From Siphonodentalium dalli (Eukaryota > Mollusca > Scaphopoda > Gadilida > Siphonodentaliidae): a stretch of 64,000 nucleotides of DNA. Positions 22,490 through 36,800 of the stretch are shown piece by piece. The stretch spans positions 261,858,077-261,922,076 of the forward strand of contig CP136061.1 of the NCBI GenBank assembly GCA_032622095.1, given 5' to 3'. The first letter of the stretch is position 1. Each line of letters opens with the position of its first letter. The notes beneath the pieces are model-generated. The model did no database searches. It was not told the DNA's origin and was given only the letters and a program-made list of their open reading frames with translations. The translations under genes and the position numbers were made by a program.

Positions 22490-24785
22490 TTGGTCTAAGC
22501 CGCTACCAAATAAACCCAGTTGGTGAATACGAGCTCAGTAGTTTTCGACGACTACAATTGACCCATGGGTTAGTGAGGAGCAAAAACAGACTCAAATTTA
22601 GTATAAATACATTTTATGTTCATTCTTCTTGAATGTTGTGGTTGACTTAGCAAACAAATACTCTCAGTTAACAAAATGCATACAATGTATAAAAGTTACA
22701 GCACATTCATACAGGCAGTTCCATATGTACAGACACACATACACACACCCTCATCCTCACACCCTGTGTATGTACACAGACGATACACACAAATACAGTC
22801 ACCACTAAAATGAATGTGAATATGAGATTTATGTGTCAATACTGACTTGAGACTGAAGTTATGTAAATTATGTGGACCAGTCTGGGTGACAAAAATATTT
22901 TTGATTATTCAGAACTTTGAAGGTCACCAGACCAACTTAGTTACATGACCATATCTATGGAGCACAGATTGCAAGAATATATCACAAATACTTCCAAAAT
23001 AAATCAACCAATAGCCAGGTCAGGTACATCCTGAATTTAACTATTATAGTTGGCTCGAAATTATATCGTCATTTTGTGCATTCGATACAAGAGGTATAAC
23101 CCAACTTAATATCTCACAAAACATTATTCAAAAACATTACATACTAGATCGGTACCATGTTTGTATTGTGACGAAATAACAAGTCTCGATCCGTGTAAAA
23201 GATTAATCATGATAAGGAAGTCAACTGCCATTCAATTGGTTTAAACATTGTTATGAAGGAGCGATTGATTGATCGTGTTAATGTCATTTAGATGGGCATT
23301 AATGTGTCTGTATTATCTAAAATAAGCCGGCGAAAAAGGTTGCAAAATTAATTTTTTCGGGAGATTAAACATTTGAACATTTGGCTGTGCACTGCGATGT
23401 GCGATCCCATAGTTTGCCCAAAATCAAGGAAATGGTGGATTTAGCGCTGTCAAATTAGACTATAATAGTTGAATTCAGGATGGGCCTGACCTGATAATGT
23501 GTAAATTGAACAAAGCGGAACGTCTTACCCTGGCGAGCAGAACGTCTTACCCTGGCGAGCAGAACGTCTTACCCTGGCGAGATACAAGTTATGTCTCCAG
23601 GCACTTCACCATTGAAAGCTGATTGTATACACAGATGATAAATAAATATTTACAGAAATGAACAAGATGCATTTTATACAAATAAGTTATCTCAGCCTCA
23701 TCAGCAATAACAAAAATAATTAACTGCAGCGTCATGCATGCGAGAATGTACAATCAACAATTCATTCTCGATCACGTATGATTATTTCATGAATAAATGA
23801 TGCATGTACATGTAGTTATGCTTCTCCGGTTTCAAAATATGGTACTGGACATTTACAGAATGAGGTCTCCAGAGGGTGAATTTATTGACGCTACCCTGCA
23901 GCGGGCTAGCATCACTAATTCACCCTCTGGGGACCCCATTCTGCTTAGGCTCATCTTTATTATCTAATTACAAGGTTTTTTTTCAAGAAACTTCTTTAGA
24001 AAGTTCCTTTTTAGTTTCTTTATATCCCCAAATTGGCAGACGACACAATGCATAATCGAGGTGCCCAATGGGTGCACATCACAAATCTTCACCATCATGG
24101 AACTTAAATCTGTGTCTAGGTCTCTCATAGCAGATGAGGCCATGCAGAATGCGGTCCTCAGAGGATAAATTTGGTGACGCTAGCCCACTGTGAGGGGAAG
24201 CATCACTGAATTCACCCTCTGTGGACCTCATACTGAAAATATATATTTTGAGGCCAGTGCATGATATGAAATTGTACATACAGTAATCTAAATCATCTGC
24301 AGAGTTATTTATATCACACCATTTACATTTTATTGAAGTTCTTTAATAACATGATCTCTCTAGTTAAATGATTGCTTTTAACAAATATATTTATATAAAT
24401 ATGGTCATCCTAAATTTGTTTCTAAACATAGGGGTGGAAAGTGAAGTCTTTATAGGTTTTGTCGAGTTATCTAACCTGGAAATAGTTCCTATTGATGCGC
24501 TCTTTGGTACACAGTTATGGAAGATTTGTATATTCAGCATTTCTAAGATTGATAACTCTGTAAAACTTATGAAAACGACACTTTCTGCCAAATTAGTATC
24601 AATTCTTGTCAGGTAAAAGGTTGGCTATTATATTTGGTTCTTTTAGTAATCCGTATTTCATTTAGAATTTAAATGTGGCTACAAACCAGAAGACAACCAG
24701 AGAATTGTGTGGTTAAAATGGATATAATCATCAACCAGTATGAAAAAGTAACTTTCAGTACAATTGCAGCTTCAGAAAATTTATA
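22490..24785. other. intergenic stretch, nothing coding
   Basis: Contains three 22-bp copies of GAACGTCTTACCCTGGCGAG at 23519-23583, CAAGCCTTGAAATAG-family arms at 23856-24235, and an imperfect foldback at 24438-24590. The near-mirror open frames at the foldback follow from its symmetry. Confidence 0.5.
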
Positions 24786-24786
24786 T

Positions 24787-25232
24787 ATGTGACCCGCCAT
24801 ATCAAATCCAGTCGTAAGTCGGGATTTTTTTACCCTGTGCCAATGCATTCTCTTATATATGCGAGTCGACCATAGGTCGCCTCGCATATATAAGAGAATG
24901 CATTGGCCTAACAATTTTTCACAATTTTAATAATTTTTTTCTTGTATTCTTTAACAATTTTATAATTTCACCCATACAGAGCCCCAGACAAACATGAGCA
25001 GACGACACTTATCTATATGCTTCTATATGTGTGTGGGGCTCCCTGCAGGGTAATGGATGTTTTTTATTTTATGTCCTAAAAATTGTAAGAAACATTTATT
25101 TAAAAAAAATGATAAAAATTGTTAGGCCAATGCATTCTCTTATATATGCGAGGCGACCTATGGTCGACTCGCATATATAAGAGAATGCATTGGCACAGGG
25201 TAAAAAAATCCCGACTTACGACTGCATTTGAT
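24787..25232. mobile_element. hairpin-cassette MITE, GTGACCCGCC family, copy 1
   Basis: Left end ATGTGACCCGCCATATCAAA, continuing TCCAGTCGTAAGTCGGGA; the right end is the inverse but degraded past ACTGCATTTGATC. The interior carries the two CCAATGCATTCTC hairpins seen in the TTAACCC family. Confidence 0.8.
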
Positions 25233-25756
25233 CGCGGTGCCACAGCAGTCAGGGAATAGTTGCTAGCAGTGCAGAAAATGGTTTGATCAGTTATAAATAC
25301 ATAATAATTACCCCAGTTACTGGGTCAATTACAAAGGGCAGTACAGTAGAGTAAGTGGAAATTTTATTATGATTATGACTACAAAATAACACCACTGCTT
25401 AAATTATATACTGCTTATATTATAATATATATCACTCTATTGTATATGTTGAAATTTCTCCACGTCTTTTGAAAATCATCTTCTAAAAACTTTACATGGA
25501 AATCTTGGATGACCATTGGAATTCTAGGATATGCCCAAGGCTGGAAATAGTATGTCTGACATTTGCAGAATGAGATCCCTAGAGTTTAGTGATGCTAGCC
25601 AGCATAGCTGAATAGCATCACCAAATTCACCCTCATTCTGCTTAGGCCTTATCTTGTGGGAAGTATCTATGGTCTCAAATTAACTTTTTCCTTTCTGTTC
25701 AGTTTCTATAGCAGTTGAGGCCAAAGCAGAAATTCACCCCTGAGGACCTCATTCTG

Positions 25757-26138
25757 CAAAGGGCCATGTGCCAATGCATTCTCTTATATATGCGAGTCGA
25801 CCATAGGTCGCCTCGCATATATAAGAGAATGCATTGGCTTAACACATTAAAAATTATAAAATTGTTAAAGAATGTAAGAAAAAATGGTAAAAAGTGTTAA
25901 AAAAAGATTTTTTTAGGCCAATGCATTCTCTTATATATGCGAGGCGACCTATGGTCGACTCGCATATATAAGAGAATGCATTGGCACAGGGCATAACTGT
26001 AACTATCACAATGTGGTCAATGAACCGGTTCCAATGATATCCATATTTGTATGGTTCTATTGAGACAGACCGAAGATATTTTAGGCTGTTGAAGCTTTAT
26101 TTGGCCGGTTTTGGCCGTTTTGTTGGGTAAAGGGTTAA
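25757..26138 (+). mobile_element. piggyBac-like MITE copy 2, left end missing
   Basis: Same body as 7885-8283 but begins at GGGCCATGTGCC, directly after a CAAGCCTTG-family arm; the right end TTGGGTAAAGGGTTAA is intact. Confidence 0.85.
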
Positions 26139-26326
26139 TAAAAGATGATGTAACAAGTTTGTAAGTGATGAAGGGAAATGTTGCCTTACCCAAACACAAT
26201 CTTCATAACAAAAATATATATATCAAAATTTTATACAGATCATGGCAGGTGGCAGCGAAACATGCGCTAAGTTTGCTTAGTACAGAACGATGAATCCAAA
26301 AATTACTTTGATAATCAGTTAAGTAT

Positions 26327-26721
26327 TTAACCCTTTACCCAACAGAACGGCCCTGTGCCAATGCATTCTCTTATATATGCGAGTCGACCATAGGTCGCCT
26401 CGCATATATAAGAGAATGCATTGTCTTAACACATTAAAAATTATAAAATTGTTAAAGAATGTAAGAAAAAATGGTAAAAAGTGTTACCATTTGTTTTAGG
26501 CCAATGCATTCTCTTATATATGCGAGGCGACCTATGGTCGACTCGCATATATAAGAGAATGCATTGGCACAGGGCATAACTGTAACTATCACAATGTGGT
26601 CAAGGAGCCGGTTCCAATGATATCCATATTTGTATGGTTTTATTGAGACAGACCCAAGATATTTTAGGCTGTTGAAGCTTTATTTGGCCGGTTTTGGCCG
26701 GTTTGTTGGGTAAAGGGTTAA
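26327..26721 (+). mobile_element. piggyBac-like MITE copy 3
   Basis: Complete: TTAA, CCCTTTACCCAACA ends, two CCAATGCATTCTC hairpins. It lies 188 bp from copy 2 in the same orientation. Confidence 0.9.
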
Positions 26722-27439
26722 AGATGGTTATCTCTTGTCAGTAAGTTTTATATAGATTCCGGGGTATAAAATAATAGATATGAATTGAGTATCTCTTCCC
26801 AGCAAATTTTATAAAGATTCTAGGGTATAAATGAATGGATAGACACCTGTCCTGAAAAGCTATCAGTTAATATAGATTTTATTAAGAATTTCTTATGACA
26901 TTCATGGGGACAGTTTTAGGGGCTATTTTTAGAATAGTAATCTGTGTGAAAATGTTCCGAGCATACCAAGAGACAGCACTCTATCTTGTTAGTGCCCTCA
27001 ATCAAGGAAAATTGCAGATTAGCTAAAAGATTTACTATGAATTACAATAAAAATTAAACCAATATCAGATTATGCCTTTGCAGACAAATAATATACCCCA
27101 TCTTCACGGCAGTCGTCTGTAAGCCTTCAAATAATCTCTCTCATCTGCAGAATGAGGTCCACAGAGGGTAAACTTAGTGATGCTACCTACTGAGGACCTC
27201 ATTCTACTTGGCCTCATCTTTAGCAGTTGAGGCCCAAGCAGAATGAGGTCCCCCAAAGGGGTGAATGTGGTGATATTAGCATGCAGTGTGGGATAGCATC
27301 ACTAAATTCACCCTCTGGAGACCTCATTCTGCAAATAACAGATACACTATTTCAAGGTTTGTCACATGGTGATAGTAACCCATTCACCTCATTTTTTAGA
27401 GAGAAACGTTACCAACAACAATATTTTCCTTCCAAAATG

Positions 27440-27445
27440 TTTATT
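27440..27445 (-). promoter_or_regulatory. candidate poly(A) signal for plexin
   Basis: AATAAA on the minus strand about 325 nt after the plexin stop codon. It is the nearest canonical hexamer I see downstream, but such hexamers are common in AT-rich DNA. Confidence 0.4.
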
Positions 27446-27769
27446 CATTCTCCACCTATCAACATATTGTGCAGTAAGTATTAGCGGTTTCAAATAAAGA
27501 TAGATATGTCATCGTATATGGGAAAGAGCAAACTCAGCACAGAAATTAACCAATGGTTACAAATTTATCTGGACATAAACACTCAAAACAAACAACGCAT
27601 ATAGGACTAGAACATAAAACTGACGTCACATGTTTTATGGACGCCACACAAATAATGAAAGACATTGTGGTATATAATAAGGGAGTATCCTTCTGGTATT
27701 GATAGCACAGGCATGTTCACTTTATACGAGTTTCTGATCACAGCTTTGCAGATATGGGTTCCTTGACCG

Positions 27770-27886
27770 CTAGACATATCCCGGCATGTCACCACGCGGT
27801 CCTTCCATCGCCGTTATCACATGACCGAGTTTTGATGACAGCTGGTGTCGTAACGTACTGTTATCTTCATCTAGCGCTGCCATCAG
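27770..27886 (-). CDS. PLXNA: plexin terminal exon
   Basis: 117 nt including stop TAG, phase 0, acceptor TTTGCAG. Encodes [20 protein letters not shown], the last GAP helix, then a short tail ending PGDMPGYV in spirit only as MPGYV. The usual plexin-B PDZ ligand ending TDL is absent. Confidence 0.92.
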   Translation of the reverse strand: MMAALDEDNSTLRHQLSSKLGHVITAMEGPRGDMPGYV

Positions 27887-30800
27887 CTGCAAAGGAAATA
27901 GTATAATGTTACTTCTTTGCGGCAATGTTTGTTATAATGGAGACACTATAAATTATATGCATATCTAAAACATAAAATTATTTTTAATGATTGTCCATTC
28001 ATAAACACGGTCTGCGTAATAAAAAATGCACAAGGTATCATTTTGATTTTGGAATGTATGTAAGGTGTTTACGAGTTGTGGGTGAAAGCCCCCCCCCCCC
28101 TCCCGCAAATACCAGGACATTATGGTAGTTGTTGTCATTTTGAAATGTTTTATTAAGTATATATAGCGTCAATAAATAATTGGGAGAAAAGTTGAACTAT
28201 GCAAATTTAGTTTTTATATTTTGAAACGAGAACAAACTAATTATTGACTATGGCATTTACCAATTTGCTGATATTTTAGAGTTACATTTTCAGGAATGGT
28301 TTTAGTACCTAAATTTAAAACCACGTTGACAACAACTTAAATTAGACAGAACTCACCTCTTTGTCATACTTGGATACGTAGGAATACAGTTCCCTGAGAG
28401 GGGAGGGGGTGGAGTAAATTAACCAGAACTCACCTCTTTATCATACTTGGATACGTAGGAATACAGTTCCCTGAGAGCACTTGGAATATAGAAATGACTC
28501 GAGCACATCTGTAAGAATAATAAGCATGAATAATATAATATGTTGAATAAAAAATATGTTGTAGCATTAATAATATAATAAAAGGTCGATGACCAAAATT
28601 GGTGATGCTAGTGGGCCATGTGGGATAGCTTCACTAAATTCACCCTCTGGGGATCCCATTCGACACTATTTCAAGGCTTGGCTATGGCCAGTAAAATTTA
28701 ATAATAATTAATTTGGCAATATATATAATGGAATGGTAGGGAGGCTTTTTATTTATTTCGAAAATTTAAAAATAGATGTATGGAATATTTTCAACTACAA
28801 CTGCGGAAATTCAATCTCATCCGAGGTTTCCCATAGCAGTTGAGGCCTGCGGGATAGCATCACTAAATTAAATTCACCCTCTGGGGACCTCATTCTGCAA
28901 AGGTCAGACAAACTATTTCAAGGCTTGATCATACTAACCTTTGATACGTCCTGCAGGTACATGTTCATTTCCTGGTCGGAAAATGACGGGAGCTCCTGAA
29001 CGGTTTGGAAGCACCTTTCTACAAGCTTCTTATAAGCTGGAATATCTCGTGCGAACAGCAGTTTGTTCGTCGGGGAATCCTGTCAAAAAACAAAAGTTTT
29101 ACAATTAACCCTTTACCAAACAAACCGGCCAAATAAAGCTTCAACAGCCTAAAATATATTCGGTCTGTCTCAATAGAACCATACAAATATGGATATCATT
29201 GGAACCGGCTCCTTGACCACATTGTGATAGTTACAGTTATGCCCTGTGCCAATGCATTCTCTTATATATGCGAGTCGACCATAGGTCGCCTCGCATATAT
29301 AAGAGAATGCATTGGCCTAAAAAAAATCTTTTTTTAACACTTTTTACCATTTTTTCTTACATTCTTTAACAATTTTATAATTTTTAATGTGTTAAGCCAA
29401 TGCATTCTCTTATATATGCGAGGCGACCTATGGTCGACTCGCATATATAAGAGAATGCATTGGCACAGGGCCGTTCTGTTGGGTAAAGGGTTAAGATGTT
29501 CAGTATTTCTTGAATGAAAAACAAATAAATGCATCATGATTTAATATCACTAAGTCTCCAATAATTGGAGACCTATTGGTGTCGGTTCGTGTCCCAATGT
29601 TCTATATATAGGATATAACATTAATTGGAAAGACGAATATAAAAATAAAAAAATAAAACTTGAGTGATGAATGAAAATTAATATTATTGTATTAATTGTG
29701 TTCTCGGATTGTAAAATCACACCTGTCAAATGGTCCTGATGCTGGTAGGTCCTGTTGAATTGATATGATGATGTTAGGGCAAACAGATGGTGTTAAGAAA
29801 ATGTACCGTTAGTTTTTCTGAAGTAGTCATTTTTGCGGTGGTTGGCTAATCGGAGGGATTTGAGAAAAAGCTAGTGTCTGTATGAAATATTCAAAGAACA
29901 TATATATTTTTGAAAAACATAATGATGGCTGCGCTGGTGTTTGTAAAACAAAGTGAATAGCCATCTTGATTATAGTTTTATTTTCAACAACTAATACAAT
30001 CAGTATTAAAAATATTTTCCAATATATATGTTTTTGAATGTTTGATAAAAATAATGGCTTTTCCTGGATATGTTCAGATTATTCGAAAACCGCAAAAATG
30101 ACAACTTTAGAAAGAATAACGGCACTTTTTCTTAACAGCATCATAGCACATTAGCAGGACCACTTGACCAGGGGTGAAAATGAATGTTGCAAACATAACA
30201 TTAAAGATTTCATTGTGAATGGTGAAGTTTTTAATCGGTGCTCCTTGTCTTGATTTGGGAGAATATGTGCAGAATTATTGAAATCTCATTTCAATGACAA
30301 TATTTGCTCAACGACAATTATAGTGACTTAATTACCTTGCCGAGCCTGTGTTCCGACGTGGAGCAGCTATCCATGAAGGTTTGTGCCACCACAGAAAGAC
30401 ACGAGTCGACGATACTCGTCTTGTTAATATCAAACACGAAGTTAGGGTTTTTGATGATGTTGACCCAGAATCGCAGCAATAAACTGAAAAGAAATATAAA
30501 TACATGAGGTAGATATATAGATAGGATACAACTTGCAAATGAATAAAAAAAAAACAGGTAGTGGTATAAAAACTTTTTTTAGATGTAACGTGAAATGGTC
30601 GAGTCTGTAATAGACATGAAAGAAGGTCTTCGGGGGAAATGTTAAAATATTAGCAACATATGTTAGTGCTGCATTGTTCAGAAAGGCTTCTTCTGATTGG
30701 TGAACAAGAGAATATCCGATATGTTCATTCCAATTACAGTCGGAGATAGTTTTATATGATATTCTTGACTTCTTGATGCTCAATAATTATTAATAAAATT

Positions 30801-33800
30801 TGGGTTTACTCAAGATATCCAAGGTTATTATGACTTTAAAAAAAAATTCAAACTTATTATTTCCTGTAAAGTATCTGGAAATTATTCTCAATACATCAAG
30901 GTTTTTTTAAAGATTGACAGTGAACGTAGTTATCTCACCTGTTGCATTTCCACATATGGATAGCTTCAGCATCATTGATTCCATGGCGCGCAGCAGAATC
31001 ATCGAGGAAATCAAACAGGTACTTGACAGCAGGAGGCAAACACGTGTTTGCAGATAATATCGTCTTAAAGAAGTCATCCACATACTTCTGTAGAGTGCCC
31101 TGCAGAAATTAAAAGTCGAATAAATTATCCCTCTGAACAAAGGCTTGAATGTGTCGTTCATTTGCAGAATGAGATCCCCAGAGGGTGAATTTAGTGATGC
31201 TAAATGAATCTATAAATGGGGGTGGGAGGATTTAATTTTTTATATTTTATTCTTCCTAACATAATTATATGGTCATGATAAGGCCAATATTATAAAAATA
31301 TATTGCTATATTAATACATCCAACTTTTTCAGAAGAATGGGGCAGTAGCTGGAAGCAGGGCAAATTTTTATTTTTTTTATATTTTATTCTTCCTAACATA
31401 AACTGTCATGGACTGTTCTAGATATTGAAGCCATATAGTATCCTATCTTATATAATACAAGGTGATTTAGATTGTCCATTTTTATCAAAATAGACTGATT
31501 AACGGGTCATTGAAATGTAATTTGACAGTGCGTGTTAAAGTTGAATGTGCTTGGTGCCCATGAACTAAACATTTTTTTCACTCTAATAAATACCTTAGTT
31601 GACAGCAGTCTGGTGAGGTAGACTTCTGATATCATCTTCATACCATCTTTAACCACGCCCTCATCTTGCTTTACCTGTAAGAATATATTTAAAAATTACA
31701 TTCAACTTCTTAAATGACATATTAAGGACTTGTTCGGGTGCCTGAGACTGATAAGTTAGTACTCGGGCGATAGGCCAACTGGGAGAATGCAGCATTCTAC
31801 TAAAATCGCGGAATATCTCAAACAAATCATCATTACCTCTCCATAGAAAACATCGTCTGAACTACGCTCAATTGTAAATATTTACATCTCGATTCGGGAT
31901 GCAGCTATCGGCGATAAATTAATGCAAATGATTTCGCAATCGAGACTCACTACATTTAATTAATATATAAAAATGAAGGTGTGTTGTAAATTTGGATTAA
32001 TATTCGTAAAAGTAACTACTTTGAGCAAGATTATTCTCCATTTCTATTTGATAACCCTACCGGAGTGTTCCACCTCACTTTAAGATTATTCTCCATTTCT
32101 ATTTGATCACCCTACCGGAGTGTTCCACCTCACTTTAAGATTATTCTCCATTTCTATTTGATCACCCTACCGGAGTGTTCCACCTCACTTTAAGATTATT
32201 CTCCATTTCTATTTGATCACCCTACCGGAGTGTTCCACCTCACTTTAAGATTATTCTCCATTTCTATTTGATCACCCTACCGGAGTGTTCCACCTCACTT
32301 TAAGATTATTCTCCATTTCTATTTGATCACCCTACCGGAGTGTTCCACCTCACTTTAAGATTATTCTCCGTTTCTATTTGATCACCCTACCGGAGTGTTC
32401 ACATCACTTTAAAGGGACCTAGGCACTCGCAGTTGATAAATGTGCAAAAAATATAAATGTAAAAACATCACCATTACTAGTAAGAAGAACATGGAGAAAT
32501 ATATCAACTTTGTTCTTATATTTATTATTGATAGTTCTCCAATAACAAAATTTTGTGCACTGAAATCATTGTTATGTAAACAAAACTGTTACAGTGATTT
32601 GTCAACACATATCGCTTATTGTGTAGTAAGTGTCAGACACACTATATCCAGGCTTGATTAACCTTTTCATGACGGAAGATGCGCTGGTGCAGCATTAAAG
32701 ATCATGTGCCAATACATTCTCCCATAGGGAGCCTCACATATATAAGAGAATGCACAGGCTTGCAACATCAAGGTAAATGCTGTTAGGCCAATGTATTAAC
32801 TTATATATGCAAGGCTCCCTATGGGGGACTCACATATATAAGAGAATGCATTGGCACAGGGTTTTCGCAAAATTGCAGGAAGCTCCAGTGATGGAAGGGT
32901 TAAAACTTTTAACTTAAGTGCAATCATACTCACGAGATGCCAGCGCTTTGTTGCTGTATTATGATTGGAATTGATAAACGGAAGTGTCGAACCTGTAGAA
33001 AGAATAGTGGAATTCAGTGAACCTGCAAAAAATCAAAGAAAAAAAAATCTCATCCAATTGGTTTTGTTAAAATTTATTTACCAATTAATTAAAATATATT
33101 TACCAATTAGTTAAAATTTATTGACCAATTAGTTAAAATTTATTTACCAAAAAAACGCATGTTTGCAAGTGACTGATACATATTATTTGTTTTATATAAA
33201 ATTATCTTAAAATGTTTTCAGGATTTAAAACTTCCGGTTACAAACACAAGAACTATAAAAATTTATTTTGACAATATGATAATGGATTTGTTGCAATAAA
33301 AATTGTCAGAAACCAAAGTTGTGATATATCACAGGCCTAAAAATACCAAACATTAATAACAAAATGGAACATATGGATCAGGAGGGAGGAAAATCAATTG
33401 GACATGGATTGTTAGCAATTCCTGATTCTATACATTTGTCCCCACATCCAGTTTTAACTAGCAATCTGATTGGCTGCAATGCCACGTTCAAATCATGTCC
33501 CCCATCACCCTTGGCAGCTAAAGAGAACGTCTGTGAAACATCCGGGTTATATGAATAATGCTTGGGCTGGCAGTTTCTACCAATTGTGACATTGCTTCTT
33601 CAATTTTTTTTATCTGTCATCTGCTCATTTTTCCTGAACACCCCTCCAGTTGAATAATAGACCATTTCAATGTATACTTTTTTAACTGAGCGGGAGAATC
33701 CATTTATTAAAGAAAGGTTTAACTCACCATTTAGTGATTTTATGGTCTCGTACTGATGTTTAACTCACCATTTATAGTGATTTTATGGTCTCGTACTGAT

Positions 33801-36800
33801 GTTTAACTGACCATTTAGTGATTTTATGGTCTCGTACTGATGTTTAACTCACCATTTAGTGATTTTATGGTCTCGTACTGATGTTTCATCTGTAAAACCA
33901 TCATAGCACCATCACACGCTTTATAATGTTCGAGCGTATTTAACTGCCTCCACCCGTCTTTGCATAGTGTCGTCCTGTCCTCATTCTGGAGTGTCATGTG
34001 ACCACCTGTGTATCGCCACTCTATAATCAAGTAAGAAGACATCATATTAGAATTGTTACCAATGTTCCAGCTTGTGGTGCTGGTTATTGAATTATATTTA
34101 CATACTAAGTGTGATTATCACTAAATCCAGATTCCCGATTTGTCGGCGCCAACGTGACTTGTTGCAGTTATTTCTCGGTGAACACGCAACAGCTCATAAC
34201 TGCAACCCCATAATTACATTGATACGTCATCGATACCGGAAAGAAAAACGTGTAATGTTTTGGGCGCATTTGGACTCGCGCAGGATTGACTTAAATTAAA
34301 TCATCAGGTTTCAATATAAAGAAATTGTTCCTGTTAACATTTGCCAAGGGTGCTATGGGATATTTTGGGCTGGTTTTGTCATGATACACTTTTCGATTTA
34401 AATACATTTACAAAAGTGGCTTTTTCGCTAAATGTATATAAATATAAGGATTAACTGTCATGTGGACTGTTTTTATGGAGATGTAACTGTGAGGTAAGTG
34501 GTCATAACTTGTATGTAAAACCCTTCGGTTCCACATGACAGTTAATCCTTATTGGAGAATTAACCCTTTCATGATGGGATCTGTGCTGGTGCAGCATTAA
34601 AGATTCTGTGCCAGTGCATTCTCTTATGTCTGCGAGTCTCCCATATAAGAGAATGCACTGGCTTACAAGGTCCAGGTAGACATTGTTAGGCCAAAATATT
34701 CTCTTATATATGCGAGGCTCCTAATGGGATACTCTCATATGTAAGAGAATGCATTGGCACAACGTTTTCGCAAAATTTCAGAAAACTCCAGTCATGGAAG
34801 GGTTAAACGACCCTTATGGAGCCCCTCAGACGTGAGCATACGACACTCAGCAATATAAGTGGCCACCTGTATGGGGCTTCCGACATGAAGCTCCAGTGAT
34901 GAAAGGGTTAAAGACACATATAACTTATTTGTCAAGAAATGAAAACAACAGGCCCATAACTCTTGAACGAATTATTATCATTTAAATCAAACATAATCAA
35001 ATCAAACTCATTTTTCTAAATCACAAAAGCCTATATCACAGACAAGGAAGAATCCAAAAATGTTTTGGGGAAACCTATTCTACAATTGAGGATGTCTTCA
35101 TATACATAGAGAAGGAATAATATTTCTTATTTGATATCAGAACATGCAAATAAAGGCTATATATCAACTGCATATTGGTGATTTACATTGAGTATTGTTG
35201 AAGTAGGGCAAATTGCCTTGAAAATGTAGAAATGTCTGGTTGAAAATTATGAATTTGGGAATATTTGGGCTTCCAGGTATGAAAACAGCCCTGGAATCTT
35301 ACCTGACATGCAGCTATTATTTGAATGAACACAAACTTTTTCAGTCAAACACATTTAAAAAATATCATTTCAGAAATTGAAACAAAAGTTATCATCCAGA
35401 AATTAAGTGGGTGCATGGACAAATGATCATTTAAATACAACTACAGTAATGCTCTAATTAATCAACCCCTTAAACACAGCAGAATTATGGGTAACTTTTC
35501 AGGATTTAGTCGGAAATATGGCTTTTTGCCATTCATCGGAAAGCTCTCCCGAGAGCTTTCCGATGAATGGCAACAAGCCATATTTCCGACTAAATCCTGA
35601 AAAGTTACCCATAATTCTGCAGTGTTTAAGGAGTCGATTAATTAGAGCAATACTGTATTTCCCCCCCCCCTCAAAAGGTGTATATAAATAACGACTGTAG
35701 AACTTACCTAAATCTAACTCTTGAGCTATAGGTCGCTGTGAGGCGGGAATATTTTTATAAAAGACGTCAATCATTTTCTCTTTGGCCTGATCTATAGTAT
35801 CACAGTTCAGCGCTTTAACATGAGCTAACTCAGTGTTATGCTCAACTTTAAGCGACTGAAAAAAAGAATAAAGTTGACATTTATTCTGAAACTTTCTTTT
35901 AACCCTTACATGACTGGAGCTTCCTGAAATTGTGCGAAAACCCTGTGCCAATGCATTCTTTTATATGCGAGTTTCCCATAGGGAGCCTCGAATATATAAG
36001 AGAAAACATTGGCCTAACAATATTTACCTTGTCCTTATAAGCCAGTGCATTGTCTTATATATACGACTATGGGAGACTCGCATATATAAGTGAATGCAAT
36101 GGCACAGGATTTTTAATGCTTCACCAGTGCAGCTCTCGTCATGAAAGGGTTAAATTTTCTTGTGCAGAAAAAATACTATCTGAATATTTATAATGAAGCT
36201 ATAGATATGTGATATCTCTCATGTTAACCCTTTACCCAACAGAAGGGCCCTGTGCCAATGCATTCTCTTATATATGCGAGTCGACCATAGGTCGCCTCGC
36301 ATATATAAGAGAATGCATTGGCTTAACACATTAAAAATTATAAAATTGTTAAAGAATGTAAGAAAAAATAGTAAAAAGTGTTAAAAAAAGATTTTTTTTA
36401 GGCCAATGCATTCTCTTATATATGCAGGTCGACTCGCATATATAAGAGAATACATTGGCACAGGGCATAACTGTAACTATCACAATGTGGTCAAGGAGCC
36501 GGTTCCAATGATATCCATATTTGTATGGTTCTATTGAGACAGACAGAAGATATTTTAGGCTGTTGAAGCTTTATTTGGCCGGTTTTGGCCGGTTTGTTGG
36601 GTAAAGGGTTAAATAGTGACAGTCCTGCCCCTGCTCGCCCCCCTTGGTCAAGGGCAGGGGGGTCAGCTGCCCCCCTCTGCCCCCCTCTTCCGGCGCCCCT
36701 GTGACCATCCCAAAATTATTTATCAGACCTGAAGCATCCTGCCTGCTTTTATGTTTGATCCCATCTCAGCCAAATAAATAGATTTTTTGTTGATTCACAA

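Noticed and set aside
24368-24616. Overlapping plus and minus frames that look like mirror images
   Set aside because: They arise from an imperfect foldback at 24438-24590, not from a gene.
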